From Mycobacterium paraense (GTDB lineage: Bacteria > Actinomycetota > Actinomycetes > Mycobacteriales > Mycobacteriaceae): 64,000 nt of DNA. The notes beneath the pieces are model-generated. The model was given only the letters and a program-made list of their open reading frames with translations. It made no database searches and was not told the origin of the DNA. The stretch spans positions 186,001 through 250,000 of the forward strand of contig NZ_LQPM01000008.1 of the NCBI RefSeq assembly GCF_002101815.1, given 5' to 3'. Of the stretch, positions 50,246 to 59,811 are shown one piece after another. The position numbers and the translations under genes were made by a program. Within the stretch, counting starts at the first letter, position 1. Each line of letters starts with the position of its first letter.

Positions 50246-51606
50246 GCCCCCAGCATCGCCTGGCCGCAGACGCGAATGACGTTGCCGGTCACCGCGTTCG
50301 AGGCCGGGCTGGCGAAGTAGGCGATCGCCTCGGCGACGTCGACGGGCTGCCCGCCCTGCAGCAGCGAGTTCATCCGGCGGCCCACCTCGCGCGTGGCCAG
50401 CGGGATGGCGGCCGTCATCTGGGTTTCGATGAATCCCGGCGCGACGGCGTTGATCGTGATGCCCTTCTCATACAGCTCCGGCGCCAGCGCCTGGGTGAGG
50501 CCGATCATGCCGGCCTTGGTGGTGGCGTAGTTGGTCTGCCCGCGGTTGCCCGCGATGCCGGCCATCGACGACAGGCCGATCACCCGGCCCCCTTCCCCGA
50601 TGCTGCCGTTGCCGATCAGGCCTTCGGTAAGCCGTTGCGGGGCAAGGAGATTGACGGCCAGAACCGAATCCCAGCGGGCGTCGTCCATGTTGACCAGCAG
50701 CTTGTCGCGGGTGATGCCGGCGTTGTTGACCAGGACGTCGGCGTGCCCGGCGTAGTGGTCGCGCAGGTGCTCGGCGATCTTGTCGACGGCGTCGTCGGCG
50801 GTGACGTCCAGCCACAGCGCGGTGCCCCCGACCCGGCTGGCGGTTTCGGCCAGCGTCTCGGCGGCCGACTCCACGTCGATCGCGACCACGCGGGCCCCGT
50901 CGCGGGCGAACACCTCGGCGATGCAGGCCCCGATGCCGCGGGCGGCGCCGGTGACGATCGCGACCTTGCCGTCCAGCGGCCGGTCCCAGTCGGCCGGCGG
51001 CGTGGAATCGGCCTCCCCGACGTAGAAGACCTGGCCGTCGACGTACGCCGACTTGCCCGACAGGATGAACCGCATCGTCGATTCCAGGCCGGTGGCCGCC
51101 GGTTTGGCGGCCGGCGAGAGGTACACCAGCTGCACGGTGGCGCCGTTGCGCAGCTCCTTGCCCAGCGAGCGGGTGAAGCCCTCCAGCGCGCGCTGCGCGA
51201 TCCGCTCGTCGGTGCTGGCCGCGGCGTCGGGCGTGGTGCCGACCACGACCACGCGGGCGCTGTGGCCCAGATTGCGCAGCACCGGGGTGAAGAACTCGTG
51301 CAGGGCCTTCAGCCCCGCCGGGGTGGTGATCCCGGTGGCGTCGAACACCAGGCCGGCGAACTGGTCGGCCCAGCGGCCGCCGAGGTTGGCGCCCACCACG
51401 TCGTAGTCCTTGGCCAGCGCCGCGCGCAGCGGCTCGACCACCCTGCCGTCGCCGCCGATCAGCAGGGATCCGGCCAGCGGCGGGTCGCCCGGCCGGTAGC
51501 GGCGCAGGTTCTCGGGCTGCGGGACGCCAAGTTGCTTTGCCAGAAACGATCCGGGCCCGGAGTTGACGACCTGCGAGAACAGATCGGACGAGCGCTTGGG
51601 AGCCAC
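50242..51606 (-). CDS. fabG4: NADH-dependent beta-ketoacyl-CoA reductase FabG4 (Rv0242c ortholog)
   Basis: A 454-residue high-molecular-weight FabG, the same length as M. tuberculosis FabG4. The N-terminal flavodoxin-like domain (about residues 1-200, [17 protein letters not shown]) is followed by the short-chain dehydrogenase domain with [20 protein letters not shown] near 210-228, [15 protein letters not shown], catalytic Ser in [10 protein letters not shown], and the Tyr-x-x-x-Lys YATTKAGM. It reduces 3-ketoacyl-CoA with NADH. GTG 51606 is preceded by GGAAGG. It is divergent from fadA2, with a TTAC-N6-GTAA palindrome between them. In operon with htdX, it forms a ketoreduction/dehydration pair. 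Confidence 0.93.
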   Translation of the reverse strand: MAPKRSSDLFSQVVNSGPGSFLAKQLGVPQPENLRRYRPGDPPLAGSLLIGGDGRVVEPLRAALAKDYDVVGANLGGRWADQFAGLVFDATGITTPAGLKALHEFFTPVLRNLGHSARVVVVGTTPDAAASTDERIAQRALEGFTRSLGKELRNGATVQLVYLSPAAKPAATGLESTMRFILSGKSAYVDGQVFYVGEADSTPPADWDRPLDGKVAIVTGAARGIGACIAEVFARDGARVVAIDVESAAETLAETASRVGGTALWLDVTADDAVDKIAEHLRDHYAGHADVLVNNAGITRDKLLVNMDDARWDSVLAVNLLAPQRLTEGLIGNGSIGEGGRVIGLSSMAGIAGNRGQTNYATTKAGMIGLTQALAPELYEKGITINAVAPGFIETQMTAAIPLATREVGRRMNSLLQGGQPVDVAEAIAYFASPASNAVTGNVIRVCGQAMLGA

Positions 51607-51682
51607 TGAGCTGCCTTCCATTTCGTTCGGGTTCGTTCGGGTGGTGGGGTGCCCGTTATCGGCCAACCGTATCGGGGACGAA

Positions 51683-51698
51683 CTTACTTCAGAGTAAG
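51683..51698. promoter_or_regulatory. Operator-like palindrome CTTACT-N4-AGTAAG in the fabG4/fadA2 interval
   Basis: CTTACT (51683-51688) and AGTAAG (51693-51698) are perfect arms around TCAG. Its core TTAC-N6-GTAA equals that of the palindrome upstream of fadE5 (55229-55246). The site covers a possible fadA2 -35 TTACTT (51684-51689), which is 18 nt from -10 TAGTAT (51708-51713). It is placed to control both divergent genes. Confidence 0.6.
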
Positions 51699-51767
51699 AA
51701 CAGTGGGTAGTATGGCCTGTGACGGCCGGTTCAAGACTGGTGTACCCGGAGATGCACGGAGAGAAAA

Positions 51768-53078
51768 GTGGCCCCTGAGAGCAAGAGCAGGCGACCCGTC
51801 GCGGTATTGGGCGGCAATCGCATTCCATTCGCGCGGTCCGACGGCGCCTACGCGGAGGCGTCCAACCAGGACATGTTCACCGCGGCCCTGGACGGGCTGG
51901 TGGACAGGTTCGGTCTGGCCGGCGAGCGGCTGGGCGCGGTCGTCGGCGGCGCGGTGCTCAAGCACAGCCGCGACTTCAACCTGACCCGCGAATGCGTGCT
52001 CGGCTCCGCGCTGTCGTCGTACACGCCGGCGTTCGACATCCAGCAGGCGTGCGGGACCGGCCTGCAGGCCGCGATCGCCGCGGCCGACGGGGTGGCGTCC
52101 GGCCGCTACGAGGTCGCCGCCGCCGGCGGGGTGGACACCACCTCCGACCCGCCGATCGGCCTGGGCGACAACCTGCGTCGCCAGCTGCTCAAGCTGCGCC
52201 GGTCCAAGTCCAACCTGGAGCGGCTCCGGCTGGTCGGCACGCTGCCGGCCACCCTCGGGCTCGAGATCCCCGCCAACAGCGAGCCGCGCACCGGGCTGTC
52301 GATGGGCGAGCACGCCGCCATCACCACCAAGCAGATGGGCATCAAGCGCGTCGACCAGGACGAGCTGGCCGTGGCCAGCCACCGCAACATGTCCGCCGCC
52401 TACGACCGCGGCTTCTTCGACGACCTGGTCACGCCGTTCTTGGGGCTGTACCGGGATGACAACCTGCGGCCCAACGCGGGCACCGAGAAGCTGGCGACGC
52501 TGCGCCCGGTCTTCGGCGTGAAGAACGGCGACGCGACGATGACGGCCGGCAACTCGACCCCGCTGACCGACGGCGCCTCGGTGGCGTTGCTGGCCAGCGA
52601 GGACTGGGCGGCCGCCCACTCGCTGGAGCCGCTGGCCTTCCTGGTGGACGCGGAGACCGCCGCGGTCGACTACGTCAACGGCCGCGACGGGCTGCTGATG
52701 GCCCCCACCTACGCGGTGCCCCGGCTGCTGGCCCGCAACGGGCTGAGCCTGCAGGACTTCGACTTCTACGAGATCCACGAGGCGTTCGCGTCGGTGGTGC
52801 TGGCGCACCTGCAGGCGTGGGAATCCGAGGAGTACTGCAAGGAGCGGCTGGGCCTCGACGCCGCGCTCGGCTCGATCGACCGGTCCAAGCTCAACGTGAA
52901 TGGGTCGTCGCTGGCGGCCGGCCACCCCTTCGCCGCCACCGGCGGGCGGATCCTCGCGCAGGCCGCCAAGCAGCTGGCCGAGAAGAAGGCCGGGCAGAAG
53001 GGCGGCGGGACCGTCCGGGCGCTGATTTCGATCTGCGCCGCCGGCGGCCAGGGCGTGGCCGCGATCCTCGAGGCCTGA
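51768..53078 (+). CDS. fadA2: Acetyl-CoA acetyltransferase / thiolase FadA2 (Rv0243 ortholog)
   Basis: A 436-residue thiolase of the beta-oxidation type. The nucleophilic Cys is in [13 protein letters not shown] near residue 92. The His residues are in [16 protein letters not shown] and [19 protein letters not shown], and the second Cys is in [13 protein letters not shown] near the C-terminus. All four active-site elements are seen. It cleaves 3-ketoacyl-CoA with CoA to release acetyl-CoA (or the reverse). GTG 51768 follows GGAGAGAAAA. Together with fabG4, htdX and fadE5 it makes up a nearly complete chain-shortening set. A terminator (53243-53280) follows after an F6-like sRNA locus. Confidence 0.92.
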   Translation: MAPESKSRRPVAVLGGNRIPFARSDGAYAEASNQDMFTAALDGLVDRFGLAGERLGAVVGGAVLKHSRDFNLTRECVLGSALSSYTPAFDIQQACGTGLQAAIAAADGVASGRYEVAAAGGVDTTSDPPIGLGDNLRRQLLKLRRSKSNLERLRLVGTLPATLGLEIPANSEPRTGLSMGEHAAITTKQMGIKRVDQDELAVASHRNMSAAYDRGFFDDLVTPFLGLYRDDNLRPNAGTEKLATLRPVFGVKNGDATMTAGNSTPLTDGASVALLASEDWAAAHSLEPLAFLVDAETAAVDYVNGRDGLLMAPTYAVPRLLARNGLSLQDFDFYEIHEAFASVVLAHLQAWESEEYCKERLGLDAALGSIDRSKLNVNGSSLAAGHPFAATGGRILAQAAKQLAEKKAGQKGGGTVRALISICAAGGQGVAAILEA

Positions 53079-53106
53079 CCGGCCGCCGATGATTTCGGTC
53101 ACACCG

Positions 53107-53131
53107 GGTTACTAATGCCCGGGGCGGGGTA
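53107..53131 (+). promoter_or_regulatory. SigF-type promoter of the F6-like sRNA
   Basis: GGTT (53107-53110) and GGGTA (53127-53131) are separated by 16 nt. This matches the mycobacterial SigF consensus GGTT-N15-17-GGGTA. Transcription would start near 53138-53141. No coding region follows, so the promoter should serve the sRNA below. Confidence 0.6.
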
Positions 53132-53138
53132 CCCCCTC

Positions 53139-53280
53139 GTCCGGATAGCCCCGTGTTGTGGTCTGACCCCCCGACCCCGACGGCAATACGGGGCATCCCT
53201 TTAGGTTGCCGCCCGTCAGCGCGGATGGGCGTGTGAAACGGGCCGCCGCTGGAGTGAGGGGATCCAGCGGCGGTCCTTTT
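53139..53280 (+). ncRNA. Small RNA F6 homolog between fadA2 and fadE5
   Basis: The interval 53079-53343 has no ORF but holds a SigF promoter followed by a stem-loop (GCCCCGT 53148-53154 with ACGGGGC 53188-53194). CCCTTT then follows, and after it comes the strong terminator at 53243-53280. In M. tuberculosis the SigF-dependent sRNA F6 lies between these same two genes and has a processed form of about 55-58 nt. The first hairpin here would give an RNA of that size, and the second would give the longer form. I place it by position, promoter and structure, not by direct sequence comparison. The exact 5' and 3' ends are approximate. Confidence 0.6.
53243..53280 (+). terminator. Rho-independent terminator after fadA2 / F6 locus
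   Basis: Arms CCGCCGCTGGA (53243-53253) and TCCAGCGGCGG (53263-53273) are perfect over 11 bp with a 9-nt loop, followed by TCCTTTT. It should end transcription from fadA2 and from the F6-like RNA. Confidence 0.75.
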
Positions 53281-53299
53281 CGCATGCCCGCCCAATACA

Positions 53300-53331
53300 A
53301 AAACCCCGCTTCCAGGTGGAAGCGGGGTTTT
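53300..53331. terminator. Bidirectional terminator between fadA2 and fadE5
   Basis: AAAACCCCGCTTCC (53300-53313) and GGAAGCGGGGTTTT (53318-53331) are perfect 14-bp arms around AGGT, with T-runs on both strands. It is close to the fadE5 stop (53344), so it most likely ends the fadE5 transcript and backs up the previous terminator for plus-strand RNA. Confidence 0.85.
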
Positions 53332-53343
53332 CGTTGAGGACCG

Positions 53344-55179
53344 TCAGAACGCGGCCTCGTCGAGCTCCATGATGTCGTTGTCCAGCGTCTCGATGACCTC
53401 GCGGGTCGCGGCCAGCAGCGGGAGGAAGTTCTTCGCGAAGAACGACGCCACCGCGACCTTGCCCTCGTAGAAGGACCGCTCGGCACCGCTGGCGCCGGCG
53501 TCCAGCGCCGCAACGGCCACCGCCGCCTGACGCTGCAGCAACCAGCCGATGACCAGGTCGCCGACGCTCATCAGGAAGCGCACGGAACCCAGGCCCACCT
53601 TGTACAGGCTGGTGACATCCTCCTGCGCAGCCATCAGGTAGCCGGTCAGGGTCGCCGCCATGGCCTGGACGTCGGCCAGCGCCTTACCCAGCTGCTCACG
53701 CTCCGTCTTCAGCCGCCCGTTGCCGGACTCGCTGTCGACGAACTTCTGGATCTGGTCCGACACGTGGGCCAGCGCCACACCCTTGTCGCGGACGATCTTG
53801 CGGAAGAAGAAGTCCTGCGCCTGGATGGCCGTGGTGCCCTCGTAGAGCGAGTCGATCTTCGAGTCACGGATGTACTGCTCGATCGGGTAGTCCTGCAGGA
53901 AGCCGGACCCGCCGAGCGTCTGGAGGCTCTCGGTCAGCTTGGCGTAGGCCTGCTCGGAGCCCACACCCTTGACCACCGGCAGCATCAGGTCGTTGACCTT
54001 GACCGCCAGCTCGGCGTCCACCCCGTGCAGCGCCTCGGCCACCGCCGCGTCCTGGTAGGTCGCGGTGTACAGGTACAGCGCGCGCAGACCCTCGGCGTAG
54101 GCCTTCTGGGTCATCAGCGACCGGCGCACGTCGGGGTGATGCGTGATGGTCACCCGCGGGGCGGTCTTGTCGGTCATCTGGGTCATGTCGGCGCCCTGCA
54201 CGCGCTCCTTGGCGTATTCCAGCGCATTCAGGTAGCCGGTCGACAGGGTGGCGATGGCCTTGGTGCCGACCATCATGCGCGCCATCTCGATGACGTCGAA
54301 CATCTGCGCGATGCCGTTGTGCACCTCGCCGACCAGCCAGCCCTTGGCAGGCACGCCGTGCTGGCCGAAGGACAGTTCGCAGGTGGCGGAGACCTTGAGG
54401 CCCATCTTGTGCTCGACGTTCGTCACGAAGACGCCGTTGCGCTCGCCCGGCTCGCCGGTCTCGAAGTCGAACAGGAACTTGGGCACGATGAACAGCGACA
54501 GCCCCTTGGTGCCTGGCCCGGCGCCCTCGGGGCGGGCCAGCACCAGGTGAACGATGTTCTCGAACAGGTCGTCGGAGTCGGCGGACGTGATGAACCGCTT
54601 CACGCCGTCGATGTGCCAGGAGCCGTCCTCCTGCTGGACGGCCTTGGTGCGGCCCGCGCCCACGTCCGAACCGGCGTCCGGCTCGGTGAGCACCATGGTC
54701 GCGCCCCAGCCGCGCTCGGCGCAGAGCACCGCCCACTTCTTCTGCTCCTCGGTGCCGAGGTGGTAGATGACGTTGGCGAAGCCGGCACCGCCGCCATACA
54801 TCCACACGGCGGGGTTGGCGCCCAAGATGTGTTCGTGCAGCGCCCATACCAGCGCCTTGGGCATCGGCATGCCGCCCAGCGCCTCGTCGATGCCGGCCTT
54901 GTCCCAGCCGGCCTCCTGGACCGCGCGCACCGACTTCTTGAAGTTCTCCGGCAGCGTCACCGAGTGGGTCTCGGGGTCGAAGACCGGCGGGTTGCGGTCA
55001 CCCTCGACGAACGACTCCGCGACCGGCCCCTCGGCCAGCCGGCTGATCTCGGTCAGCATCTCCTGGGCTGTGTCGACATCCAGGTCGCTGTACTCGCCCT
55101 GGCCTAAAGCCTTGTCAACGCCGAAAACTTCGAACAGGTTGAACACCTGGTCACGGACGTTGCTCTTGTAGTGGCTCAC
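53344..55179 (-). CDS. fadE5: Broad-specificity acyl-CoA dehydrogenase FadE5 (Rv0244c ortholog)
   Basis: A 611-residue acyl-CoA dehydrogenase, the same length as M. tuberculosis FadE5. It starts at GTG 55179 with GAGGAGG upstream. Motifs are [19 protein letters not shown] (FAD and substrate loop), [37 protein letters not shown] and [13 protein letters not shown], where the Glu of YEGTTA is the catalytic base near residue 447. A C-terminal domain of about 120 residues beyond the core is typical of FadE5. It oxidises acyl-CoAs of widely varying chain length. Upstream lies a TTAC-N6-GTAA palindrome like that at fabG4/fadA2, suggesting common regulation. It is divergent from a 2-oxoglutarate oxygenase gene. 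Confidence 0.93.
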   Translation of the reverse strand: MSHYKSNVRDQVFNLFEVFGVDKALGQGEYSDLDVDTAQEMLTEISRLAEGPVAESFVEGDRNPPVFDPETHSVTLPENFKKSVRAVQEAGWDKAGIDEALGGMPMPKALVWALHEHILGANPAVWMYGGGAGFANVIYHLGTEEQKKWAVLCAERGWGATMVLTEPDAGSDVGAGRTKAVQQEDGSWHIDGVKRFITSADSDDLFENIVHLVLARPEGAGPGTKGLSLFIVPKFLFDFETGEPGERNGVFVTNVEHKMGLKVSATCELSFGQHGVPAKGWLVGEVHNGIAQMFDVIEMARMMVGTKAIATLSTGYLNALEYAKERVQGADMTQMTDKTAPRVTITHHPDVRRSLMTQKAYAEGLRALYLYTATYQDAAVAEALHGVDAELAVKVNDLMLPVVKGVGSEQAYAKLTESLQTLGGSGFLQDYPIEQYIRDSKIDSLYEGTTAIQAQDFFFRKIVRDKGVALAHVSDQIQKFVDSESGNGRLKTEREQLGKALADVQAMAATLTGYLMAAQEDVTSLYKVGLGSVRFLMSVGDLVIGWLLQRQAAVAVAALDAGASGAERSFYEGKVAVASFFAKNFLPLLAATREVIETLDNDIMELDEAAF

Positions 55180-55216
55180 TACGTTCCTCCTCGTTGAGAA
55201 TGCCACTTGTGGTTGG

Positions 55217-55246
55217 GTACTAGGTCTAAGTTACCCACCAGTAACT
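55217..55246 (-). promoter_or_regulatory. fadE5 promoter with palindrome AGTTAC-N6-GTAACT
   Basis: AGTTAC (55229-55234) and GTAACT (55241-55246) are perfect arms. On the minus strand the -35 TTACTG (55244-55239) lies inside the palindrome and -10 TAGTAC (55222-55217) follows after 16 nt. A repressor on the palindrome would cover the -35, as in the fadA2 promoter. The two sites share TTAC-N6-GTAA and very similar -10 elements (TAGTAT and TAGTAC). Confidence 0.6.
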
Positions 55247-55267
55247 GCCCTAAAATATATCCGTTAT

Positions 55268-55326
55268 TTGCGTCAGCGCAAGCGAGTGTGAGCTACATTG
55301 CAGCAGCTAACTAACCAACCGGTTGG
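55268..55326 (+). promoter_or_regulatory. Palindromes and -10 in the leader of the 2OG oxygenase gene
   Basis: Two further perfect palindromes occupy the divergent interval: TTGCG-N4-CGCAA (55268-55281) and CCAACCGGTTGG (55315-55326). TACATT (55294-55299) is a plausible plus-strand -10, giving a start near 55306, and CCAACCGGTTGG would then lie just downstream of the start. They look like separate binding sites for one or more dimeric regulators of the oxygenase gene (start 55378). Confidence 0.45.
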
Positions 55327-55377
55327 GCAGCCCGGTACTAGCCCATTGACCTGCGGGGACGCTCGCCGGGGACGGAC

Positions 55378-56409
55378 GTGAGTCGCGTCACTGCGTTGCC
55401 CGTGGTGGACCTGCGGGCCGCCCCGGCGCCGCTGCGGGAGAGCCTCCGGGAGGCCGCTCACGAGGTCGGATTCTGCTACCTGATCGGCCACGGCGTACCC
55501 GAGGCGCTGGCCGGCAGGGTGCTCGCCGCGGCCCGGCGGCTGTTCGCGCTGCCCGACGCCGACAAGGACGCCATCGCGATGGTGCGCAGCCCGCACTTCC
55601 GCGGCTACACGCGGCTGGGCGGCGAGCTGACCCAGGGCCGGGTGGACTGGCGCGAGCAGATCGACCTCGGGCCCGAACGGCCCGCGATCGGCGGGCCCGG
55701 CAAGCCGGACTACCTGTGGCTGCAGGGCCCGAATCAGTGGCCGCCGGCCCTGCCCGAGTTGCCCGGGATCATCGCCGAGTGGGACGCCGCGCTGTCCGCG
55801 GTGGCGCGAACCCTGCTCGGGCATTGGGCGGCGTCGCTGGGCAGCGCTCCCGACGTCTTCGACGCCGCCTTCGCCGACGCGCCCGCCACGCTGATCAAGG
55901 TCATCCGCTACCCCGCCCGCGCGGCCAGCTCGCAGGGGGTGGGCGCCCACCGCGACGCCGGCGCGCTGACGCTCTTGTTGGCCGAGCCGGGCAGCCGCGG
56001 GCTGCAGGTGCGGCGGCGGAGGGGCGGCTCCGACGGCTGGATCGACGTGCCGCCCGTGCCCGGGGCCTTCATCGTCAACATCGGCGAGCTGCTCGAGGTG
56101 GCGACCGGCGGCTACCTGAGGGCCACCGAACACCGGGTGAACCTGGACGGTCCAGCGGCGGAGCGGATTTCGGTGCCGTACTTCTTCAACCCGCGGCTGG
56201 ACGCGCAGCTGCCGGTGCTGTCGCTGTCGCAGGAATTCGCGGCGCTGGCCGCCGCACGGCACGACCCGGCCGACCCGATCTTCTCGGTGTACGGCCGCAA
56301 TGCCTGGAAGAGCAGGCTGCGGGCGCATCCGGATGTGGCGGCCGCGCACGGATACTCGGCAGGTAGGGTCGACAGCGAGAATTCCGTTCTCGGCTCAAAG
56401 GAGCGATGA
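55378..56409 (+). CDS. 2-oxoglutarate/Fe(II)-dependent oxygenase (isopenicillin-N-synthase family)
   Basis: A 343-residue double-stranded beta-helix oxygenase. The iron ligands are visible as the H-x-D in VGAHRDAGALTLL (near residues 190-192) and the distal His in RATEHRVNLDG (near 251). The 2-oxoglutarate-binding Arg-x-Ser motif is in ERISVPYFFNPR (near 262). The N-terminal segment with DLRAAPAPLRESLREAAHEV and FCYLIGHGVPEAL is the family's usual helical cap. The enzyme hydroxylates or desaturates a small molecule with O2 and 2-oxoglutarate. It starts at GTG 55378. Its stop overlaps an ATG (56406) that precedes the Rv0245 start by 10 nt. It has no counterpart here in H37Rv, and the substrate is not known. 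Confidence 0.8.
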   Translation: MSRVTALPVVDLRAAPAPLRESLREAAHEVGFCYLIGHGVPEALAGRVLAAARRLFALPDADKDAIAMVRSPHFRGYTRLGGELTQGRVDWREQIDLGPERPAIGGPGKPDYLWLQGPNQWPPALPELPGIIAEWDAALSAVARTLLGHWAASLGSAPDVFDAAFADAPATLIKVIRYPARAASSQGVGAHRDAGALTLLLAEPGSRGLQVRRRRGGSDGWIDVPPVPGAFIVNIGELLEVATGGYLRATEHRVNLDGPAAERISVPYFFNPRLDAQLPVLSLSQEFAALAAARHDPADPIFSVYGRNAWKSRLRAHPDVAAAHGYSAGRVDSENSVLGSKER

Positions 56410-56904
<495 letters not shown>

Positions 56905-56925
56905 CCGGCTCGACGCGGACGCGCC

Positions 56926-57081
56926 CTAGGGGCGGTGGCCGAGTTCTTCCCGATAGCTGTCGATGCGCCGCTCGATCTCGGCCGCGTCATCCTGCCGGCC
57001 CTCTTTGCGCGCGAGTTCGGCGCGGACCGACAGCTCGCGGATCGCGGTGCGGATCTCGTTGACGCTGGTGGTTCCTCGCAT
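56926..57081 (-). CDS. Hypothetical 51-residue helical protein
   Basis: ATG 57081 opens a 52-codon frame: MRGTTSVNEIRTAIRELSVR, then a charged alternating stretch (AELARKEGRQDDAAEIERR) and a closing IDSYREELGHRP. The heptad-like pattern of hydrophobic and charged residues predicts a single amphipathic helix or coiled coil. No Shine-Dalgarno sequence is evident. It sits where H37Rv has the transporter gene Rv0246, on the same strand as the sdh operon and 30 nt beyond sdhB, so it may be the last gene of that transcript. I do not recognise a family. The clean codon usage and composition support a real small gene. Confidence 0.55.
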   Translation of the reverse strand: MRGTTSVNEIRTAIRELSVRAELARKEGRQDDAAEIERRIDSYREELGHRP

Positions 57082-57111
57082 GGGGTGCGGGTACCCGATG
57101 CGGACGGGGCC

Positions 57112-57858
57112 TTAACGGCGGAACAGCTTGTTACCCAGCCACACGACGGGGTCGTATTTCCGATCCGCGACCCGCTCTTTCATCGGGATCAGCGCGTTGT
57201 CGGTGATCTTGATGTTTTCCGGGCACACCTCGGTGCAGCACTTGGTGATGTTGCAGTAGCCGAGGCCGTGGGATTCCTGCGCCTGGTTGCGCCGGTCCAG
57301 CGTGTCCAGCGGGTGCATCTCCAGCTCGGCGATGCGCATCAAGAAGCGCGGGCCGGCGAACGCCTTCTTGTTCTCCTCGTGGTCGCGGACCACGTGGCAG
57401 ACGTTCTGGCACAGGAAGCACTCGATGCACTTGCGGAACTCCTGCGAGCGCTGCACGTCCGCCTGGGCCATCCGGTATTCCCCGGGCTGCAGATCCTTCG
57501 GCGGCGCGAAAGACGGGATCTCCCGGGCCTTTTCGTAGTTGAACGAGACGTCGGTGACCAGGTCGCGGATCACCGGGAACGTCCGCAGCGGCGTGACGGT
57601 CACCACCTCGTCCTCGGCGAACGTCGACATCCGGGTCATGCACAGCAACCGGGGGTAGCCGTTGATCTCCGCCGAGCACGATCCGCATTTACCGGCCTTG
57701 CAGTTCCATCGGACCGCGAGGTCGGGGGTCTGGGTCTGCTGCAGGCGATGGATGATGTCGAGCACCACCTCGCCCTCGTTGACCTCGACCGTGAAGTCCT
57801 GCAGCGCGCCGCTGGCGTCGTCGCCGCGCCACACCCGCATGGTGGCGTTGTAGCTCAT
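57112..57858 (-). CDS. sdhB: Succinate dehydrogenase iron-sulfur subunit, Sdh1 SdhB (Rv0247c ortholog)
   Basis: A 248-residue iron-sulfur protein, the same length as M. tuberculosis SdhB1. The [2Fe-2S] site is C53, C58, C61 and C73 (CKAGKCGSC and LLC). The [4Fe-4S] site is CIECFLCQNVC near 147-157, and the [3Fe-4S] site is CNITKCCTEVCP near 200-211. It carries electrons from the FAD subunit to the membrane haem and quinone. Its ATG overlaps the stop of sdhA by one base (TAATG), so the genes are coupled. Sdh1 is one of two succinate dehydrogenases in mycobacteria. Confidence 0.95.
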   Translation of the reverse strand: MSYNATMRVWRGDDASGALQDFTVEVNEGEVVLDIIHRLQQTQTPDLAVRWNCKAGKCGSCSAEINGYPRLLCMTRMSTFAEDEVVTVTPLRTFPVIRDLVTDVSFNYEKAREIPSFAPPKDLQPGEYRMAQADVQRSQEFRKCIECFLCQNVCHVVRDHEENKKAFAGPRFLMRIAELEMHPLDTLDRRNQAQESHGLGYCNITKCCTEVCPENIKITDNALIPMKERVADRKYDPVVWLGNKLFRR

Positions 57859-59771
57859 TAGCCTCTCCGTCCTGGGTGGTCGGCCAGCTCTTCGTCGGTG
57901 TAGTACTTCTCCAGCTCGGAGATCTCGAAGAGCTCCAGCAGATCGGACCGCATCGGCGTCTGGTCCTCGCGCGTGATGGTGACGTCGGGGATGACGTCGT
58001 CACCGCCCGCCGCGCGGCACACCAGCAGCACCTTGCGCCACGACGAATCCATCGACGGGTGGTCGTCGCGGGTGTGGCCACCGCGGCTTTCGGTGCGTTC
58101 CAGCGCGGCCTTGGCCACGCACTCGCTGACCAGCAGCATGTTGCGCAGGTCGATGGCCAGGTTCCAGCCGGGGTTGTACTGGCGGCCGCCCTCCACATGG
58201 ATGTTCTTGAACCGCTCGCGCAGCTTGTCGAGCCGGCCGAGGGCCTCGGAGATCTCCTCCGACTTGCGGATGATGCCCACCAGATCGTTCATCGACTGTT
58301 GCAGCTCCAGCTGCAGGGTGTAGGGGTTCTCGCCGGCGCCGTCGGCGGGTCCCTCGAAGGGGGCCAGCGCCCGCCGGGCCGCCGCGTCGACGGCGTCCTG
58401 GGCGACGGCCGGGCGGCTGCTCAGCGCGCGCACGTAGTCGGCGGCGCCCAGGCCGGCCCGCCGGCCGAACACCAGCAGGTCGGACAGCGAGTTGCCGCCC
58501 AACCGGTTCGAGCCGTGCATGCCGCCGGAGCACTCACCCGCCGCGAACAGCCCGGGCACCGTGGCCGCGCCGGTGTCGGCGTCGACCTCGACGCCGCCCA
58601 TCACGTAGTGGCAGGTCGGCCCGACTTCCATTGGCTCCTTGGTGATGTCGACGCCCGCCAGCTCCTTGAACTGGTGGTACATCGACGGCAGGCGCCGCTT
58701 GATCTCCTCGGGCGTCAGCCGGGACGCGATGTCGAGGTACACCCCGCCGTGCGGGGTGCCCCGGCCGGCCTTGACCTCGGAGTTGATCGCGCGCGCGACC
58801 TCGTCGCGCGGCAGCAGGTCCGGGGTGCGGCGGGCCGAGTCGTTGTCCTTGAGCCACTGGTCGGCCTCTTGCGCGGTCTCGGCGTACTGGCCTTTGAACA
58901 CCGGCGGGATGTAGTCGAACATGAACCGCTTGTCATCGGAGTTCTTCAGCACGCCGCCGTCGCCGCGGACGCCCTCGGTGACGAGGATCCCCTTCACGCT
59001 GGGCGGCCACACCATGCCCGTCGGGTGGAACTGGACGAACTCCATGTTGATCAGCGACGCGCCCGCCCGCAGGGCCAGCGCGTGCCCGTCGCCGGTGTAC
59101 TCCCAGGAGTTCGACGTCACCTTGAACGACTTGCCGATGCCGCCGGTCGCCAGCACCACCGCGGGGGCCTCGAACAGGACGAAGTTGCCGCTTTCGCGCC
59201 AGTAACCGAAGGCCCCGGCGATCGCGTCACCGTCCTTGAGCAGTTCGGTGATCGTGCATTCGGCGAAGACCCTGATCCGCGCCTCGTAGTCGCCGAGCTC
59301 GGCGAAGTCCTCCTGCTGCAGCGAGACGATCTTCTGCTGCATGGTGCGGATCAGCTCCAGGCCGGTGCGGTCACCGACGTGCGCCAGCCGGGGGTAGGTG
59401 TGCCCGCCGAAGTTGCGCTGGCTGATCTTGCCGTCCTTGAGGCGGTCGAACAGCGCGCCATAGGTCTCCAGCTCCCAGACCCGGTCGGGGGCCTCCTTGG
59501 CGTGCAGCTCGGCCATCCGCCAGTTGTTGAGGAACTTCCCGCCGCGCATGGTGTCGCCGAAGTGGGTCTTCCAGTTGTCTTTCGGGTTGGTGTTCCCCAT
59601 CGACGCGGCGCAGCCGCCCTCGGCCATGACCGTGTGGGCCTTGCCGAAGAGGGACTTGCACACCACCGCGACCTTGAGGCCGCGTTCCCGCGCCTCGATG
59701 ACCGCGCGGAGCCCCGCGCCGCCGGCACCGATGACGACTACGTCGTAGGAGTGCCGTTCGACCTCAACCAT
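57858..59771 (-). CDS. sdhA: Succinate dehydrogenase flavoprotein subunit, Sdh1 SdhA (Rv0248c ortholog)
   Basis: A 637-residue flavoprotein. FAD binding is shown by VVVIGAGGAGLRAVIEA at the N-terminus and by the covalent-flavin region KAHTVMAEGGCAASMGN. Catalytic or substrate elements include VQFHPTGMVWPPSVKG and GSNRLGGNSLSDLLVFG. It oxidises succinate to fumarate on the cytoplasmic side. ATG 59771 is preceded by GAGGG, and an upstream TTG extension to 59822 would overlap sdhC and is less likely. The M. tuberculosis annotation is about nine residues longer. It is coupled to sdhB downstream. Confidence 0.94.
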   Translation of the reverse strand: MVEVERHSYDVVVIGAGGAGLRAVIEARERGLKVAVVCKSLFGKAHTVMAEGGCAASMGNTNPKDNWKTHFGDTMRGGKFLNNWRMAELHAKEAPDRVWELETYGALFDRLKDGKISQRNFGGHTYPRLAHVGDRTGLELIRTMQQKIVSLQQEDFAELGDYEARIRVFAECTITELLKDGDAIAGAFGYWRESGNFVLFEAPAVVLATGGIGKSFKVTSNSWEYTGDGHALALRAGASLINMEFVQFHPTGMVWPPSVKGILVTEGVRGDGGVLKNSDDKRFMFDYIPPVFKGQYAETAQEADQWLKDNDSARRTPDLLPRDEVARAINSEVKAGRGTPHGGVYLDIASRLTPEEIKRRLPSMYHQFKELAGVDITKEPMEVGPTCHYVMGGVEVDADTGAATVPGLFAAGECSGGMHGSNRLGGNSLSDLLVFGRRAGLGAADYVRALSSRPAVAQDAVDAAARRALAPFEGPADGAGENPYTLQLELQQSMNDLVGIIRKSEEISEALGRLDKLRERFKNIHVEGGRQYNPGWNLAIDLRNMLLVSECVAKAALERTESRGGHTRDDHPSMDSSWRKVLLVCRAAGGDDVIPDVTITREDQTPMRSDLLELFEISELEKYYTDEELADHPGRRG

Positions 59772-59811
59772 GAAACCCTCGCTAAGTTCCGATTCTATTT
59801 CAAATGGCTTG

